From positions 930,001-994,000 of the forward strand of contig NZ_SRMP01000001.1 in assembly GCF_005925325.1 (NCBI RefSeq): DNA of 64,000 nucleotides, in the 5' to 3' direction. A program made the translations under genes and the position numbers. Under the pieces are notes generated by a model. It saw nothing but the letters and a program-made list of their open reading frames with translations. It searched no databases and was not told the DNA's origin. Shown here in pieces: positions 35,940 through 45,892 of the stretch (positions within the stretch are counted from its first letter, which is position 1; every line of letters starts with the position of its first letter). Source of the DNA: Pedobacter helvus. GTDB lineage: Bacteria; Bacteroidota; Bacteroidia; Sphingobacteriales; Sphingobacteriaceae.

Positions 35940-37076
35940 CTATTTAAAAATTTCAGCCAATTTTGCGTTCAAGGGCTCTCCCCTTAAACCATTAGCGATA
36001 ATCTTACCATCAGCATCTACCAAAAAGCTGGCAGGCACAGCACGCACACCATACAAGCGCCCAACTTCGTTGTTCCAACCTTTTAAATCTGAAACGTGTG
36101 TCCATTCCAATGCGTCTTTTTCAATGGCCTCTAACCAGTTCTGCTTTACATGATCTAAAGAAACAGAAACAATTTCAAAGCCTTTATCATGATAGGTTTT
36201 ATATTGTTTTACCAAGTTTGGATTTTCCTCTCTACAAGGCCCGCACCAGCTTGCCCAAAATTCTACCAATACAACTTTACCTTTAAAACTGGCTAAAGAA
36301 ACCGGTTTGCCTACCTCGTTATTTTGGGTAAATAGAGGTGCGGGTTTGCCTACCGCAGTTAAACCATTAGCTTCTATGCGTTGCGCCAGCTCTCTACCCA
36401 TATCTGTTGCTCTCAGTTCTTTTGATAGTGCATTATAAATTGGTTGAACTTTGGCTACATCAACTTTGCTACCTGCGGCTTCAGATAGGGCAACCAAAGC
36501 GAAGTAAGACTTAGGATTGGCCTTTGCATATTCAAATTGTTTATCTGTTCTGTCTCGTAAGCGCTTACGATACCGCTGGTCTACTGCTTTGATAAAGGTA
36601 GTATCCTTCTTTTGCTCGGCTGTTCCGCTGTTGTATTCCATATTTGCTGTTTTAGTAACAGCCATGATAGTTCCTCCAATAGCTTTATTGTAGGCTTCTG
36701 ATTCGTCATACACCTTAGAACCGGTAAACTTAGCCGTTTGTAACGAGTCCTTTGATGTTAAGTTGAACTGCTCTTTACCAAAATAAAAATAAATAACGTC
36801 GCCAGTATACACCGCGTGCCCCTTACCTTTTCCAGTGTGATCTAATGCCATACGGGCATAAGCATTATTCGAAGTAATATTTCCGCTAAATTTAAATGCT
36901 CCGTCAACTAACATAACCGAGTCTTCACGACTAACACCGTTATCCATATAGTCGAAATAAACCATTGCCGGCTTATTCAAATTGCCAACTTTTCCAGTAA
37001 AACTGAAACTTGATGTTTGTGCCAGGGCGATTGTAGGCAACAGCATTGCCGATAAAAGCAATTTTTTTATGTTCAT
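35940..37076 (-). CDS. TlpA-like thiol-disulfide oxidoreductase with DUF4369 domain
   Basis: 378 residues with signal peptide (IKKLLLSAMLLPTIALAQ). N-terminal DUF4369 beta domain (FSFTGKVGNLNKPAMVYFDYMDNGVSREDSVMLVDGAFKFSGNI), helical middle, C-terminal thioredoxin-fold domain with WCGPC in VLVEFWASWCGPCREENPNLVKQYKTY and cis-Pro loop VRAVPASFLVD. Periplasmic reductant or oxidant; common as the last gene of such SusCD loci in Sphingobacteria. Start at 37076; an ATA-preceded start three codons earlier is possible. Confidence 0.92.
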   Translation of the reverse strand: MNIKKLLLSAMLLPTIALAQTSSFSFTGKVGNLNKPAMVYFDYMDNGVSREDSVMLVDGAFKFSGNITSNNAYARMALDHTGKGKGHAVYTGDVIYFYFGKEQFNLTSKDSLQTAKFTGSKVYDESEAYNKAIGGTIMAVTKTANMEYNSGTAEQKKDTTFIKAVDQRYRKRLRDRTDKQFEYAKANPKSYFALVALSEAAGSKVDVAKVQPIYNALSKELRATDMGRELAQRIEANGLTAVGKPAPLFTQNNEVGKPVSLASFKGKVVLVEFWASWCGPCREENPNLVKQYKTYHDKGFEIVSVSLDHVKQNWLEAIEKDALEWTHVSDLKGWNNEVGRLYGVRAVPASFLVDADGKIIANGLRGEPLNAKLAEIFK

Positions 37077-37134
37077 TTGTATCATTTTGTGTTTTTATTG
37101 ATGTGTTTCAGCCTATTTTAAAGGCATTAATTAG

Positions 37135-38562
37135 TTATTTTCTGATAACGATATCTACCGCAGCTCCCGGTATACCATTAATGGTTTTCGTGATTACTCC
37201 ATTTACCCCTACGCTAACATTTACAGTGTAAACAGCACCTTCTGTGCCTACGGTAAGGATATTATCGTCGGCACTAATTTTTAGCATAGTTACTTTTTTA
37301 CCTGCAAAATTGGCATCTAGCACCCTTAAATCTTCATTAAGTGGGTTGTAACGATAAATTTTATCATTAGAAGTAAAATAGAAAACATTTAAAGTGTTTC
37401 GTACCCACTTACTATCGGCCTGTACCAATGAAGCTCCTGCAAATACACGTTTACTTAGAGCTCTTATTTTCTTGCTACTAGAATCGAAAGTATAACTGAA
37501 ACTAAGCTCAACGATAGCACCATCAGCAGCTTTAAAAAAGGCATAAAAAGTACCTGCTTGCCCTGTTTGCATGAACAGCAAATTATCCATACCCACATTT
37601 TTAGGATCAAAAGCAGTACCTTCTGGATCTACCACGTAATCCTTACCTAAGTAGCTACCATCGCCACCAAAAGTCACGAAACCTTTAGATTTGGTATCGA
37701 AACCGAAGTAAAAGCTAGGCGTGCGTGTAAAATATTTAGACAAAAGGTAATCGCCGGCCTGCTCATTGGCAAACTTGCCATAATCTGGAGCAAACGGCGC
37801 AGTAGACATCACACCTACATACATTTTTCCGTTTATTACACCAGTAGAAACCGTACCCATGTAAGCTTCTAACCTGCCTACATCAATTACACTTGGCGGG
37901 GTAAAAAACTGCTCGTTAAAGTACTTTTTGCGCAGTAAAGTACTGGCAGCTAATACTGGGCTTTGCACTGTAGCATCGTTACACAACACCCAATATTCTT
38001 GATTGGTAATAGGTTGATAAGTCAATGGATCCGAAAAATAAAGCTGCACCGGGTTTTTTGGCAAGTCTTCGTTATGGAACGATTTATAAATATTTGCCAA
38101 AACTGTCTCATCTGGTTTTATAAAAGATAGCCTACCTACACCATTATCATTACTCAGCACCAAGCTACCTATACTGAACTCTGTAGAACCCAATATTTTA
38201 AATGGGATTACATATCTTAAGCCATTTCGATTGTCGATAATAATGAGTTTAGCCGTACGCAAACCAGGGCCTAAATTATAAACCAAACGTAGGGGAAAGC
38301 CTGTGTATACGGCTTCTCTGGTTTCTTCAGGAACCGAAATACGCCATTCAAAAGAAAGGTCTTTCTTCGGATCGGCATCTTCCAAACTTACTGTTGGATT
38401 AAGAATTAGCGAATCGCCCAATAATGCGGCAAAAGTAGAGTCCCTAAATTTGCTCAGGGTAGGCTCCGAAGGTGGATGGTAATCGTAATTACCTAAATCC
38501 TTCTTACAAGCTGTATATAAACCAACCAGCACGGCCAGTATTAAAATTAATTTAAATTTCAT
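37135..38562 (-). CDS. PKD-like family lipoprotein of a SusCD locus
   Basis: 475 residues. Lipoprotein signal (FKLILILAVLVGLYTACKKDLGNYDYHPP, lipobox YTAC). PKD-like first domain (SLILNPTVSLEDADPKKDLSFEWRI) and a beta-propeller-like repeated C-terminal half (DGSYLGKDYVVDPEGTAFDPKNVGMDNLLFMQTG, KIYRYNPLNEDLRVLD). This family (PF16407-like) is found downstream of SusD with DUF4843 proteins. Probably an outer-membrane surface lipoprotein that binds the ligand taken up by SusC. Confidence 0.85.
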   Translation of the reverse strand: MKFKLILILAVLVGLYTACKKDLGNYDYHPPSEPTLSKFRDSTFAALLGDSLILNPTVSLEDADPKKDLSFEWRISVPEETREAVYTGFPLRLVYNLGPGLRTAKLIIIDNRNGLRYVIPFKILGSTEFSIGSLVLSNDNGVGRLSFIKPDETVLANIYKSFHNEDLPKNPVQLYFSDPLTYQPITNQEYWVLCNDATVQSPVLAASTLLRKKYFNEQFFTPPSVIDVGRLEAYMGTVSTGVINGKMYVGVMSTAPFAPDYGKFANEQAGDYLLSKYFTRTPSFYFGFDTKSKGFVTFGGDGSYLGKDYVVDPEGTAFDPKNVGMDNLLFMQTGQAGTFYAFFKAADGAIVELSFSYTFDSSSKKIRALSKRVFAGASLVQADSKWVRNTLNVFYFTSNDKIYRYNPLNEDLRVLDANFAGKKVTMLKISADDNILTVGTEGAVYTVNVSVGVNGVITKTINGIPGAAVDIVIRK

Positions 38563-38584
38563 CTTTACTAGGGTTTAATAAAGG

Positions 38585-39436
38585 TTAAATAACAATTTGA
38601 TTGCCGTTCTCATCAATAAAGAAATAGCCGTTTACTTGAGCAAAAAAGCGCATGATAAAACGCCTGCCTGGCGAATCTTCATTATAAAACTCGTACTCGT
38701 TACTGCCATCAGTTTTCTTCACTAAGACATATCCCTTGCCTGGGTTTTTAGCGATCCACGCTCCGGGATCTTTAAGAAAAACCCTAAAATTGTCAATGTG
38801 ATACAGACTTCTAGGAATTTCCAAATAAGCATCTGGCTTAGATTGATCTACCAAATCGGCATTACCTGTAGCAATAAGGAACAACTGGTGTTTAGTTCGC
38901 CCGTAATTGCCAAGTTGCGATTGCCAATAAATCCACCAGCCTGGTTGTTCTAAACGACTGGAAAAAATGATTTTTTTGGTACGTAAAGACAAGGGCAAAT
39001 CTGCCGAAAAGTCGCCGCCAGCTACGGCTCTGAAGCCTAAGGTTACCGATTTTTCAGCTAGCGCTTGATCGTTGTTTTTAATTACTACTGGTATCTTAAA
39101 CGTAGTTGAATCTGCTGGCAAAGTGTAGCTTGGCTTTAAGGGTTCGTAATGCAAATCTTTAACTGCAGTAGTTAGCGAGTCTACCACGCTTAGTACAAAC
39201 TGGCGACTACGTGACACTTTATTGCCTGTAACTATGATGGGTACCCAAACCGTATCCTGCCCCAAACTTGGGTTGTAAGCAAAGGAGTAGCTAATGGTAG
39301 TGGTATCCTGATTTCTATCTTTATCTAAATAATGTAGATAAACATTATCTACTGCCGCAAAAGGCGCTAACTCATTCTTTTTGCAAGCCCATAACACTGT
39401 GCTCAAAAGCAAAAAATATAATATTTTCTTTTTCAT
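38585..39436 (-). CDS. DUF4843 domain-containing lipoprotein
   Basis: 283 residues with a lipoprotein signal (KKKILYFLLLSTVLWACKKNE, lipobox LWAC). The sequence VYLHYLDKDRNQDTTTISYSFAYNPSLGQDTVWVPIIVTGNK is the DUF4843 core. Only found in SusCD contexts in Bacteroidetes; exact role unknown, likely a surface accessory. 14 bases after the susD stop and 22 bases before the PKD-like gene. Confidence 0.88.
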   Translation of the reverse strand: MKKKILYFLLLSTVLWACKKNELAPFAAVDNVYLHYLDKDRNQDTTTISYSFAYNPSLGQDTVWVPIIVTGNKVSRSRQFVLSVVDSLTTAVKDLHYEPLKPSYTLPADSTTFKIPVVIKNNDQALAEKSVTLGFRAVAGGDFSADLPLSLRTKKIIFSSRLEQPGWWIYWQSQLGNYGRTKHQLFLIATGNADLVDQSKPDAYLEIPRSLYHIDNFRVFLKDPGAWIAKNPGKGYVLVKKTDGSNEYEFYNEDSPGRRFIMRFFAQVNGYFFIDENGNQIVI

Positions 39437-39450
39437 TGTTTGGTCTGTTT

Positions 39451-40914
39451 TTAGTTTCTGTTAGTTTGTTCCTCAATTGGAAGCGGAAATACAAATATCT
39501 TATCAGACGCAGGGTAAATTAAGCCTGCGGTAGTGATGATATCTAAGTTCAAACGCTTATGCATAAAAAAGCTCTGGCTCTCGCCGTAAAACTCTTTTCT
39601 ATATTCTCCTTTTAAGAGATTGATGAAATCTGTTTTGGCTACAGTAGCAGTTACCGCAGTGCCAATGCCACGTTGCGTTCTAAACTTATTGAAATAATCT
39701 ACCGCCGCTCCAGGATTAGTATCGAATGAAGCCTCGGCAGCAATAAGATACAACTCACTTAAACGCAATGCTGGTGCCATTAGTGGATGTAGGTTGGTAA
39801 GCGGTGTAGTATTTGTAATGTACTTTTGCAGGTAAAACCTATCCGATTGGTTTGCGTCTCTTACTAATCTGAACCATTGCTTGTATCGCCAATCATCAGC
39901 ACCTGTGGTACCTAAGTTGTAGATAGCATTAATTTGATCTGCAGTGGCCGAATAATCGGGATTGTTTCTAGAAAAAAGACCTACCAATTGTTCTCTAGAT
40001 TGCGGCACATACCACCCAAAAACAAGTTCATTATAGAAAATACGATCTCTTTTCGTGACATCATCAGCAAAGAAATCTGCCTGCAATGTCCATGGAAATT
40101 TCTTAGAATCGATCACTTCTTTTGCATTGCTCAAACTGTTCACCTTATCGTTCTTATAAAGATAAACGCGAGCTAAAGTACCAGCCACGGCATAGTAATT
40201 CATGCGATGCCTTCTGTTCTGCAAAAACAAAGATGGACTTTTCAGCTCTGTGGCATCTTCATCAGTTGGGTAGCCCACCACATAGCTAGTCAATAAGATA
40301 GGATCTTTGCCCCTTAGCAAGTTTTTGGCCTCCTGCAAATCAGCTATTGCCTTATCTATTACTTCGGTTACGGTAGAAAAAGGCGTTGGTTTGGTATCTA
40401 CCGTAGTTACGTACGGCATGGCCTTAAAATTAGGATTGTTTTGATAAGAGGTACCGAACATGCGCAACAAATCGAAATGCATGTAGGCTCTTAAAGCCAA
40501 AGCTTCGCCTTTCACTATTTCATAATTTTGATCTCTGAAAAGGCTTTTGCGTTGATCGATAACGCTTAATATTTGATTAAGATTACCAATTTGTTTGTAG
40601 GCGTTAGTCCAGATGATGCTGATTTTTTGCACGTAAGATGCAAGCGAATAATCAAATGCAGCGATCCTTATGAAGTTGGCATCGGTAAACTGATAGTTTT
40701 GCGCCATAATGTCTAAATTGCTGAAGGTAAGGTTACCGCCATATAAATTGGCACCAGCTAGGCCTACGTAAGCACCATTTAGCGCTTCTTTAAAACCTTC
40801 TTCGGACGAAAAAAGTTCCTCTTTAGACACATCAGACTCTGGCTGTATATCTAGGAACTTTTTGCAAGAAGACAATGCAATTAAGCTAATGAATATGATT
40901 AAATATTTTTTCAT
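39451..40914 (-). CDS. RagB/SusD family nutrient-uptake lipoprotein
   Basis: 487 residues. Lipobox in LIIFISLIALSSCKKFLDI, then the SusD N-terminus FLDIQPESDVSKEELFSSEEGFKEALNGAYVGLA, tetratricopeptide-like helices (GEALALRAYMHFDLLRMFG), LRLSELYLIAAEASFDTNPGAAVDYFNKFRTQRGI and the C-terminal GEYRKEFYGESQSFFMHKRL. Caps the SusC channel at the cell surface. Directly downstream of susC (10 bases). Confidence 0.95.
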   Translation of the reverse strand: MKKYLIIFISLIALSSCKKFLDIQPESDVSKEELFSSEEGFKEALNGAYVGLAGANLYGGNLTFSNLDIMAQNYQFTDANFIRIAAFDYSLASYVQKISIIWTNAYKQIGNLNQILSVIDQRKSLFRDQNYEIVKGEALALRAYMHFDLLRMFGTSYQNNPNFKAMPYVTTVDTKPTPFSTVTEVIDKAIADLQEAKNLLRGKDPILLTSYVVGYPTDEDATELKSPSLFLQNRRHRMNYYAVAGTLARVYLYKNDKVNSLSNAKEVIDSKKFPWTLQADFFADDVTKRDRIFYNELVFGWYVPQSREQLVGLFSRNNPDYSATADQINAIYNLGTTGADDWRYKQWFRLVRDANQSDRFYLQKYITNTTPLTNLHPLMAPALRLSELYLIAAEASFDTNPGAAVDYFNKFRTQRGIGTAVTATVAKTDFINLLKGEYRKEFYGESQSFFMHKRLNLDIITTAGLIYPASDKIFVFPLPIEEQTNRN

Positions 40915-40924
40915 GTCTTTATGT

Positions 40925-43900
40925 TTAGAATGAGGCCAATAATGAAAAGGTTAAACTTCTGGCGAAAGGATAAATCGTACCTCTTTCCATTTCTATGCTC
41001 GAGGTTCTGAAAATATCATTCATTGCCAAGGTGGTTCGTAAATTTTGCAGACCGAACCTCTTCACCATTTCTTTTTTAAAATCGTACGATGCGTAAATAG
41101 ACCTTAGCTCTAACAGGTTTTCTTTTTGAACGAATCTAGAAGAAACGTTAGTTATGGATAAATCTGCAATGTTTTTAAAGAAGGTTTGATCACCAGGTTT
41201 TATCCAACGTTGGTTAAGTACGCGGCTATCTACGTTAAACCTCGGATCAGCATTCTCTACACGATCTACTAGAGTTTGGTTGTAGGTATAACCACCAAAA
41301 CGATAGTAAAAACTGAAGCTGAACAAGAAATTTTTATAGCCTATATTGGGATTGAGGTTACCTTCGGCTTTTGGTGCGCCGTCTGCAATAGGCATAATAT
41401 CAGCCACGTTCCAGTTATAAGTTAACGATCCATTTCTTTTTCTAAAAATCTCTTTACCAGTTTGCGGGTCTATCCCTAAAGAAGGTACAGCGTAGATCAT
41501 CGTCATCGATTCTCCTTCGTTAAAGCGTACTAACGGCGTAGACTGTGCATTGTTTTCGGGATTGGTTTGATACTCATCTATTTTACTATTTAAGGTATTT
41601 AACGAGTTAGATAGGCTTACCAACCTATTTACATTATGCACCAAGTTACCCGTAACGTTAATGTTAAAATCTTTGGTTCTGAGTACGTTTGCTGTTAAAT
41701 AAACCTCATAGCCTTTATTAGCCACATTACCCAAGTTTTCTTTGTAAGTAGTAAAACCTGTTGAGGGTGCTAAATCAATATCTGTGATTAATCCTTTGGT
41801 TAATTTATAATAATACCTTGGAGAAATCACGATTCGATCTTGCAATAAACCTAAATCTATCCCAGCATCGTAAGTGGTTGTTTTTTGCCAGCGTAAGTTA
41901 GCGTTACCATAACCCATTACCTGTGCACCTAAACCAGTAGAGTACCAATTGTTAGGTTGATATTGATACAATGACCTAGACAAATAGGCAGGAAAGGAAA
42001 CCGAACCTACTTCTCCAGCACTAGCTTTTAAACGGAGTTGACTAACCACTTTAGATCCTGACAAGAACGATTCGTTGTGCATATTCCAGCCAATACCTGT
42101 AGACCAAAATGGTGCAAAACGTTGATTAGCCCCAAAAGCAGAAGAACCTTCGTACCTAAAAGAGGCATCTAAAAGGTATTTGTTTTTATAAGAATAGTTT
42201 CCCGAAAAGAAGGCACCCGCCAAACGATTTTCGGCCACATTACTCTCGGGCCCTGCATCTATTTTGTAGATACGAGCAAAGCCGATGTTAGAAAAACGAT
42301 CATTAGAGAAGCCTTGCGCCTCAGTTAATTTATCATCTGTTCTAACGGCGACAATATTGGTTCCTAAAACCAAGTTAAAATATTGGTCTCCAATTTGTTT
42401 ATTGTATCCCAATGTTGCCTTACCATCTATCGCCAAACGGTTGTTTTCTAGCAATTCGTAAGTGCCCTTATTGTTCAGTTGGTCGCTTGCATAAGTATAA
42501 AATACATTACTTAAGGGCGAAACAAACTTATCGTTGCTAGTTACACTTTTATTTAAGCTAATTTGACTTTTGAGGTTCAAACTTGGTGTTATTCTCCAGT
42601 CTACAGAAAAAGCATCGATAATTTCTAACATCGACGATTTATCGAAGCTCGCTAAAGTACCTTCGAACAAAGGATTAAAGACATACCTTGTTTGAATTTG
42701 ATCGGGACCTACTCCACGCGTATCTACCTTCCAATTGGCCAGTTCCTGAACAATATCGCCGTTCTGATTTCTGATAGGATAATAGGGGTTCATCCTTACA
42801 TAGGTGGAAAAATCTCCATAAGGCGAATTGTTTCCATTAGCTTGTGTTACGGTAACTTCGTTGCGGAAGATGAGCTTTTTGCTTGGATTATAAGTAAAAC
42901 TCATGCCACCACTATAACGATCTCTATTAGAGCCAAGCATAACACCCGGCGTTGTTTCGTAGCGTAAATCTAAGCCATATCTAAATTTCTCATCGCCACC
43001 TTGTACATAAGCGGCATGCTTTTGGCGATAAGCATTGCGTAAAGCTTGCGATAGCCAATAGGTATCTACGCCGCTTGCAACATTTTTTAACCTATTGAAA
43101 TATTCGGCATCCAGCTGTTCTTGTGTATACCCTGTATTTCCAAGTGCATTGTACAATCCCGCTAAAACTTCATACTTCAATTTATCCGCAGCATTTAGTA
43201 CGTGATAATCTGTTAAATCTGGCGCATTCAAAGTGGTTTCGTAATTGTACGATAGCTGAAGTTTACCTGCCACTGGCGCCTTGGTAGTAATTACAATTAC
43301 TCCATTTGCCGCCCTAGATCCGTAAACTGCAGTAGCTGCGGCATCCTTCAGCAGCGTAACAGACTCTATTCTGTTCATGTCTAGATCGGTTACTTTTTGT
43401 AGTGTAACCTCGAAACCATCTAACATAAAAGCTGGCAAGTTATAATTGCTGGATAAATTGTTACGGTCTAATAGCTTGTCGGTATCATCGATAGAAGGCA
43501 GTGCCGTAGCACCCCTTACGTTAATTCGTGGCAGTGCATTTGGATCTGAGCCAAAAAGATTGTTGTCCAACACTTTAAATGAAGGATCAAAGGTTTGGAT
43601 ACTTTTGATTAAACTTTGTGGGTTGTTCTTCTGTAAATCTTCGCCCTTAATTACAATAGCATTACCTGTGTAGTTATCTTTCTTAATGGTTTGATAACCG
43701 GTAACTACCACATCATTCATTTGTATAGATACAGGAGCAAGTTTTATAACCAAATTTTTGCCACCAGATGCAGCAATTTCTAAAGGCTCATAGCCAATAT
43801 AACTAAATACCAAAGTCGCTCCTTCGTCGGCGGTGACCTTAAACTCGCCCTTGCTGTTAGTAGCGCCAATAGTTGCACCACCTTTTAGGGCAATATTTAC

Positions 43901-44350
43901 ACCCGGTAGGGTTTCGCCGGTGGCCTTATCGCTTACAGTTCCTTTTACATCAATCTTCGCTAGCTGACTTTCAGGAGCATCTCGATCTTCCTTTTTGCTA
44001 ATCACAATGGTTTTATTGATAATGTGATAGCTCAGATCTTGATTTTTCAGCAAGGTATTTAAAGCCTCTACGATGGAGGCCTTTTGAAGTTCGATTTCTA
44101 CATCAGGCTTATTTTGCAGCACCTGCCCTTTATAGAAAAAGAAATAGCCGGTCTGTTTTTTTATCTCCTTTAAAATGTTTTTAATGGAACCGGTTTGTTT
44201 GGGTAAGGTTACCGTTTGGGAAAAACTGGCCGCCGAAACATGCAATGCGGCCGTTAGTAGTAAAATGGCAGTCAATTTCATGACCAATAAAAATTTAGTC
44301 TTTACGCTCCGCTTTTTACATACGGAGTTGTAAAGGGTAGTTAATTTCAT
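40925..44350 (-). CDS. SusC/RagA TonB-linked outer membrane receptor with STN domain
   Basis: 1141 residues. Signal peptide in LLVMKLTAILLLTAALHVSA; STN domain (SIKNILKEIKKQTGYFFFYKGQVLQNKPDVEIELQKASIVEALNTLL), which transmits to FecR; carboxypeptidase-like domain (VKGTVSDKATGETLPGVNIALKGG); plug (DVVVTGYQTIKKDNYTGNA ... RIESVTLLKDAAATAVYGSRAANGVIVITTK) and a beta-barrel to the C-terminal Phe. Imports an oligomeric ligand together with SusD. The STN domain matches the sigma/FecR pair directly upstream. Confidence 0.96.
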   Translation of the reverse strand: MKLTTLYNSVCKKRSVKTKFLLVMKLTAILLLTAALHVSAASFSQTVTLPKQTGSIKNILKEIKKQTGYFFFYKGQVLQNKPDVEIELQKASIVEALNTLLKNQDLSYHIINKTIVISKKEDRDAPESQLAKIDVKGTVSDKATGETLPGVNIALKGGATIGATNSKGEFKVTADEGATLVFSYIGYEPLEIAASGGKNLVIKLAPVSIQMNDVVVTGYQTIKKDNYTGNAIVIKGEDLQKNNPQSLIKSIQTFDPSFKVLDNNLFGSDPNALPRINVRGATALPSIDDTDKLLDRNNLSSNYNLPAFMLDGFEVTLQKVTDLDMNRIESVTLLKDAAATAVYGSRAANGVIVITTKAPVAGKLQLSYNYETTLNAPDLTDYHVLNAADKLKYEVLAGLYNALGNTGYTQEQLDAEYFNRLKNVASGVDTYWLSQALRNAYRQKHAAYVQGGDEKFRYGLDLRYETTPGVMLGSNRDRYSGGMSFTYNPSKKLIFRNEVTVTQANGNNSPYGDFSTYVRMNPYYPIRNQNGDIVQELANWKVDTRGVGPDQIQTRYVFNPLFEGTLASFDKSSMLEIIDAFSVDWRITPSLNLKSQISLNKSVTSNDKFVSPLSNVFYTYASDQLNNKGTYELLENNRLAIDGKATLGYNKQIGDQYFNLVLGTNIVAVRTDDKLTEAQGFSNDRFSNIGFARIYKIDAGPESNVAENRLAGAFFSGNYSYKNKYLLDASFRYEGSSAFGANQRFAPFWSTGIGWNMHNESFLSGSKVVSQLRLKASAGEVGSVSFPAYLSRSLYQYQPNNWYSTGLGAQVMGYGNANLRWQKTTTYDAGIDLGLLQDRIVISPRYYYKLTKGLITDIDLAPSTGFTTYKENLGNVANKGYEVYLTANVLRTKDFNINVTGNLVHNVNRLVSLSNSLNTLNSKIDEYQTNPENNAQSTPLVRFNEGESMTMIYAVPSLGIDPQTGKEIFRKRNGSLTYNWNVADIMPIADGAPKAEGNLNPNIGYKNFLFSFSFYYRFGGYTYNQTLVDRVENADPRFNVDSRVLNQRWIKPGDQTFFKNIADLSITNVSSRFVQKENLLELRSIYASYDFKKEMVKRFGLQNLRTTLAMNDIFRTSSIEMERGTIYPFARSLTFSLLASF

Positions 44351-44546
44351 ACCTTTATAGTTAATGAGGTTAATAATAAGCAGCTGGGTCTCAAGCAGGC
44401 TGCTTTTCCGAATTTTTGACCGGAAGCGTTGCTGCGCTTTCGGTTAATTTTTTAAAGGTACTTTTCGCTAAATTTCTGGTAGTTTTTTCATCAAATGTTT
44501 GTTTAGGTTAGTGGTTGTTGATTTATTTAGAGTCGCTAAGTAGCTT

Positions 44547-45665
44547 TTAATTGCCGGTTATCGTCATTGTTTTTCCGGAAATTTGTACATGAACGCGGTT
44601 CAATTCAAGTATTTTAAATACCTCTAAGAGGTTGGCGCTTCTTGGAATTTCTCCAAAATACTTTTCTGTGGTAATTTTGCCTTTATATACCACGTCTATA
44701 TCATACCATCTAGAGATTTGCCTCATTATCGATTTTAGGTCTTCGTTGTTAAAGGCAAACACTTCGTTTTTCCAAGCTACGTACTGGTCTGGATCTATGT
44801 TTTTATCTACAAGCAATTGGGTATTAGCAGGATCGAACTTTGCCTGCTCGCCAGGCTTTAGTTTCACTTCGTTACCTCCCACAGCTACTTTTACCGCACC
44901 TTCTAGTAAAGTGGTTTTCTGCAATGGCTCGTCATTGTAGGCATTTATATTAAAATGTGTGCCCAGTACTTCTACCATTTGTTGGTTAGCCGTAACTTTA
45001 AAAGGTCGTTGCTTATCTTTGGCTACTTCAAAATAAGCTTCGCCCTGCAGCATCACAGACCGTTCATTTTTGGCAAAAGGATAAGGATATGTCAGAGAAC
45101 TTGCTGCGTTAAGCCAAACTTTAGTACCGTCGGGTAAGCTAACCTGATATCGACCACCACGAGGTGTGGTAATCGTGTTAGTTCCGCTAATAGCATCTGG
45201 CTTATCTTGTATTACATACTCTAACTGACCGTCTTCTGTCTTGCGGATTACAATTCCATTTTGCTTAGAGAGATCGCCGGTAAGCGCTTGATCAAGATCG
45301 ATCACGCTTCCATCGGCTAAAGTTAAAGTAGCCTTATTCCTCCCCGGAAGTACGTTTTCAAGTTTATTTATTGCTACCGCCGGAACCGGTTCTATTTTCT
45401 TATTGAAAAGAACAAGCCCCAGCCCAACACATAATAAGATACTTGCCGCAATAGCGATGTGTTTCAAGTATCCAATGCTCCTGGTCTTGGGACGCGGGTT
45501 CAGTCTTCCCAAAACTTCTTCATGGCTAGCTTCAATTTGCTCGGTAGTTGGCGCATTTTTTTGAAATGGCAACTGTAAATACCAATCTTCAACGATAGCT
45601 TTTTCTTCTGGTGTACACTGCCCAGAGAGATACTTTTTCAACAGGTTTGCTGCATTTTTCTCCAT
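44547..45665 (-). CDS. FecR family anti-sigma factor
   Basis: 372 residues. N-terminal cytoplasmic anti-sigma domain (AANLLKKYLSGQCTPEEKAIVEDWYLQL), one membrane helix (LKHIAIAASILLCVGLGLVLF), periplasmic FecR domain (NTITTPRGGRYQVSLPDGTKVWLNAASSLTYPYPF) and DUF4974 at the C-terminus (EDLKSIMRQISRWYDIDVVYKGKITTEKYFGEI). Senses the STN domain of the SusC protein encoded next. The ATG at 45665 starts the conserved part; an in-frame extension of 22 codons looks non-coding. Confidence 0.93.
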   Translation of the reverse strand: MEKNAANLLKKYLSGQCTPEEKAIVEDWYLQLPFQKNAPTTEQIEASHEEVLGRLNPRPKTRSIGYLKHIAIAASILLCVGLGLVLFNKKIEPVPAVAINKLENVLPGRNKATLTLADGSVIDLDQALTGDLSKQNGIVIRKTEDGQLEYVIQDKPDAISGTNTITTPRGGRYQVSLPDGTKVWLNAASSLTYPYPFAKNERSVMLQGEAYFEVAKDKQRPFKVTANQQMVEVLGTHFNINAYNDEPLQKTTLLEGAVKVAVGGNEVKLKPGEQAKFDPANTQLLVDKNIDPDQYVAWKNEVFAFNNEDLKSIMRQISRWYDIDVVYKGKITTEKYFGEIPRSANLLEVFKILELNRVHVQISGKTMTITGN

Positions 45666-45892
45666 AATTCGGAAGTTAAAGTTTGGTCGGTTATATATAG
45701 TACGATAAACCACAAGTCTTGGGGTACTCATAGTTGATATTTTTTTTTTAGAAAATAAAAAAAGGAGACTAGTAGGCCTTCAGAATTAGGCTTAGCTTTC
45801 TATGCCGATGTTGTTATTTTTCACTTAAATCTACACCGTTTCTTAACAGGTAGACATCACTCAAAATTTTTATCTTTTTTTTAGGTAGCTGT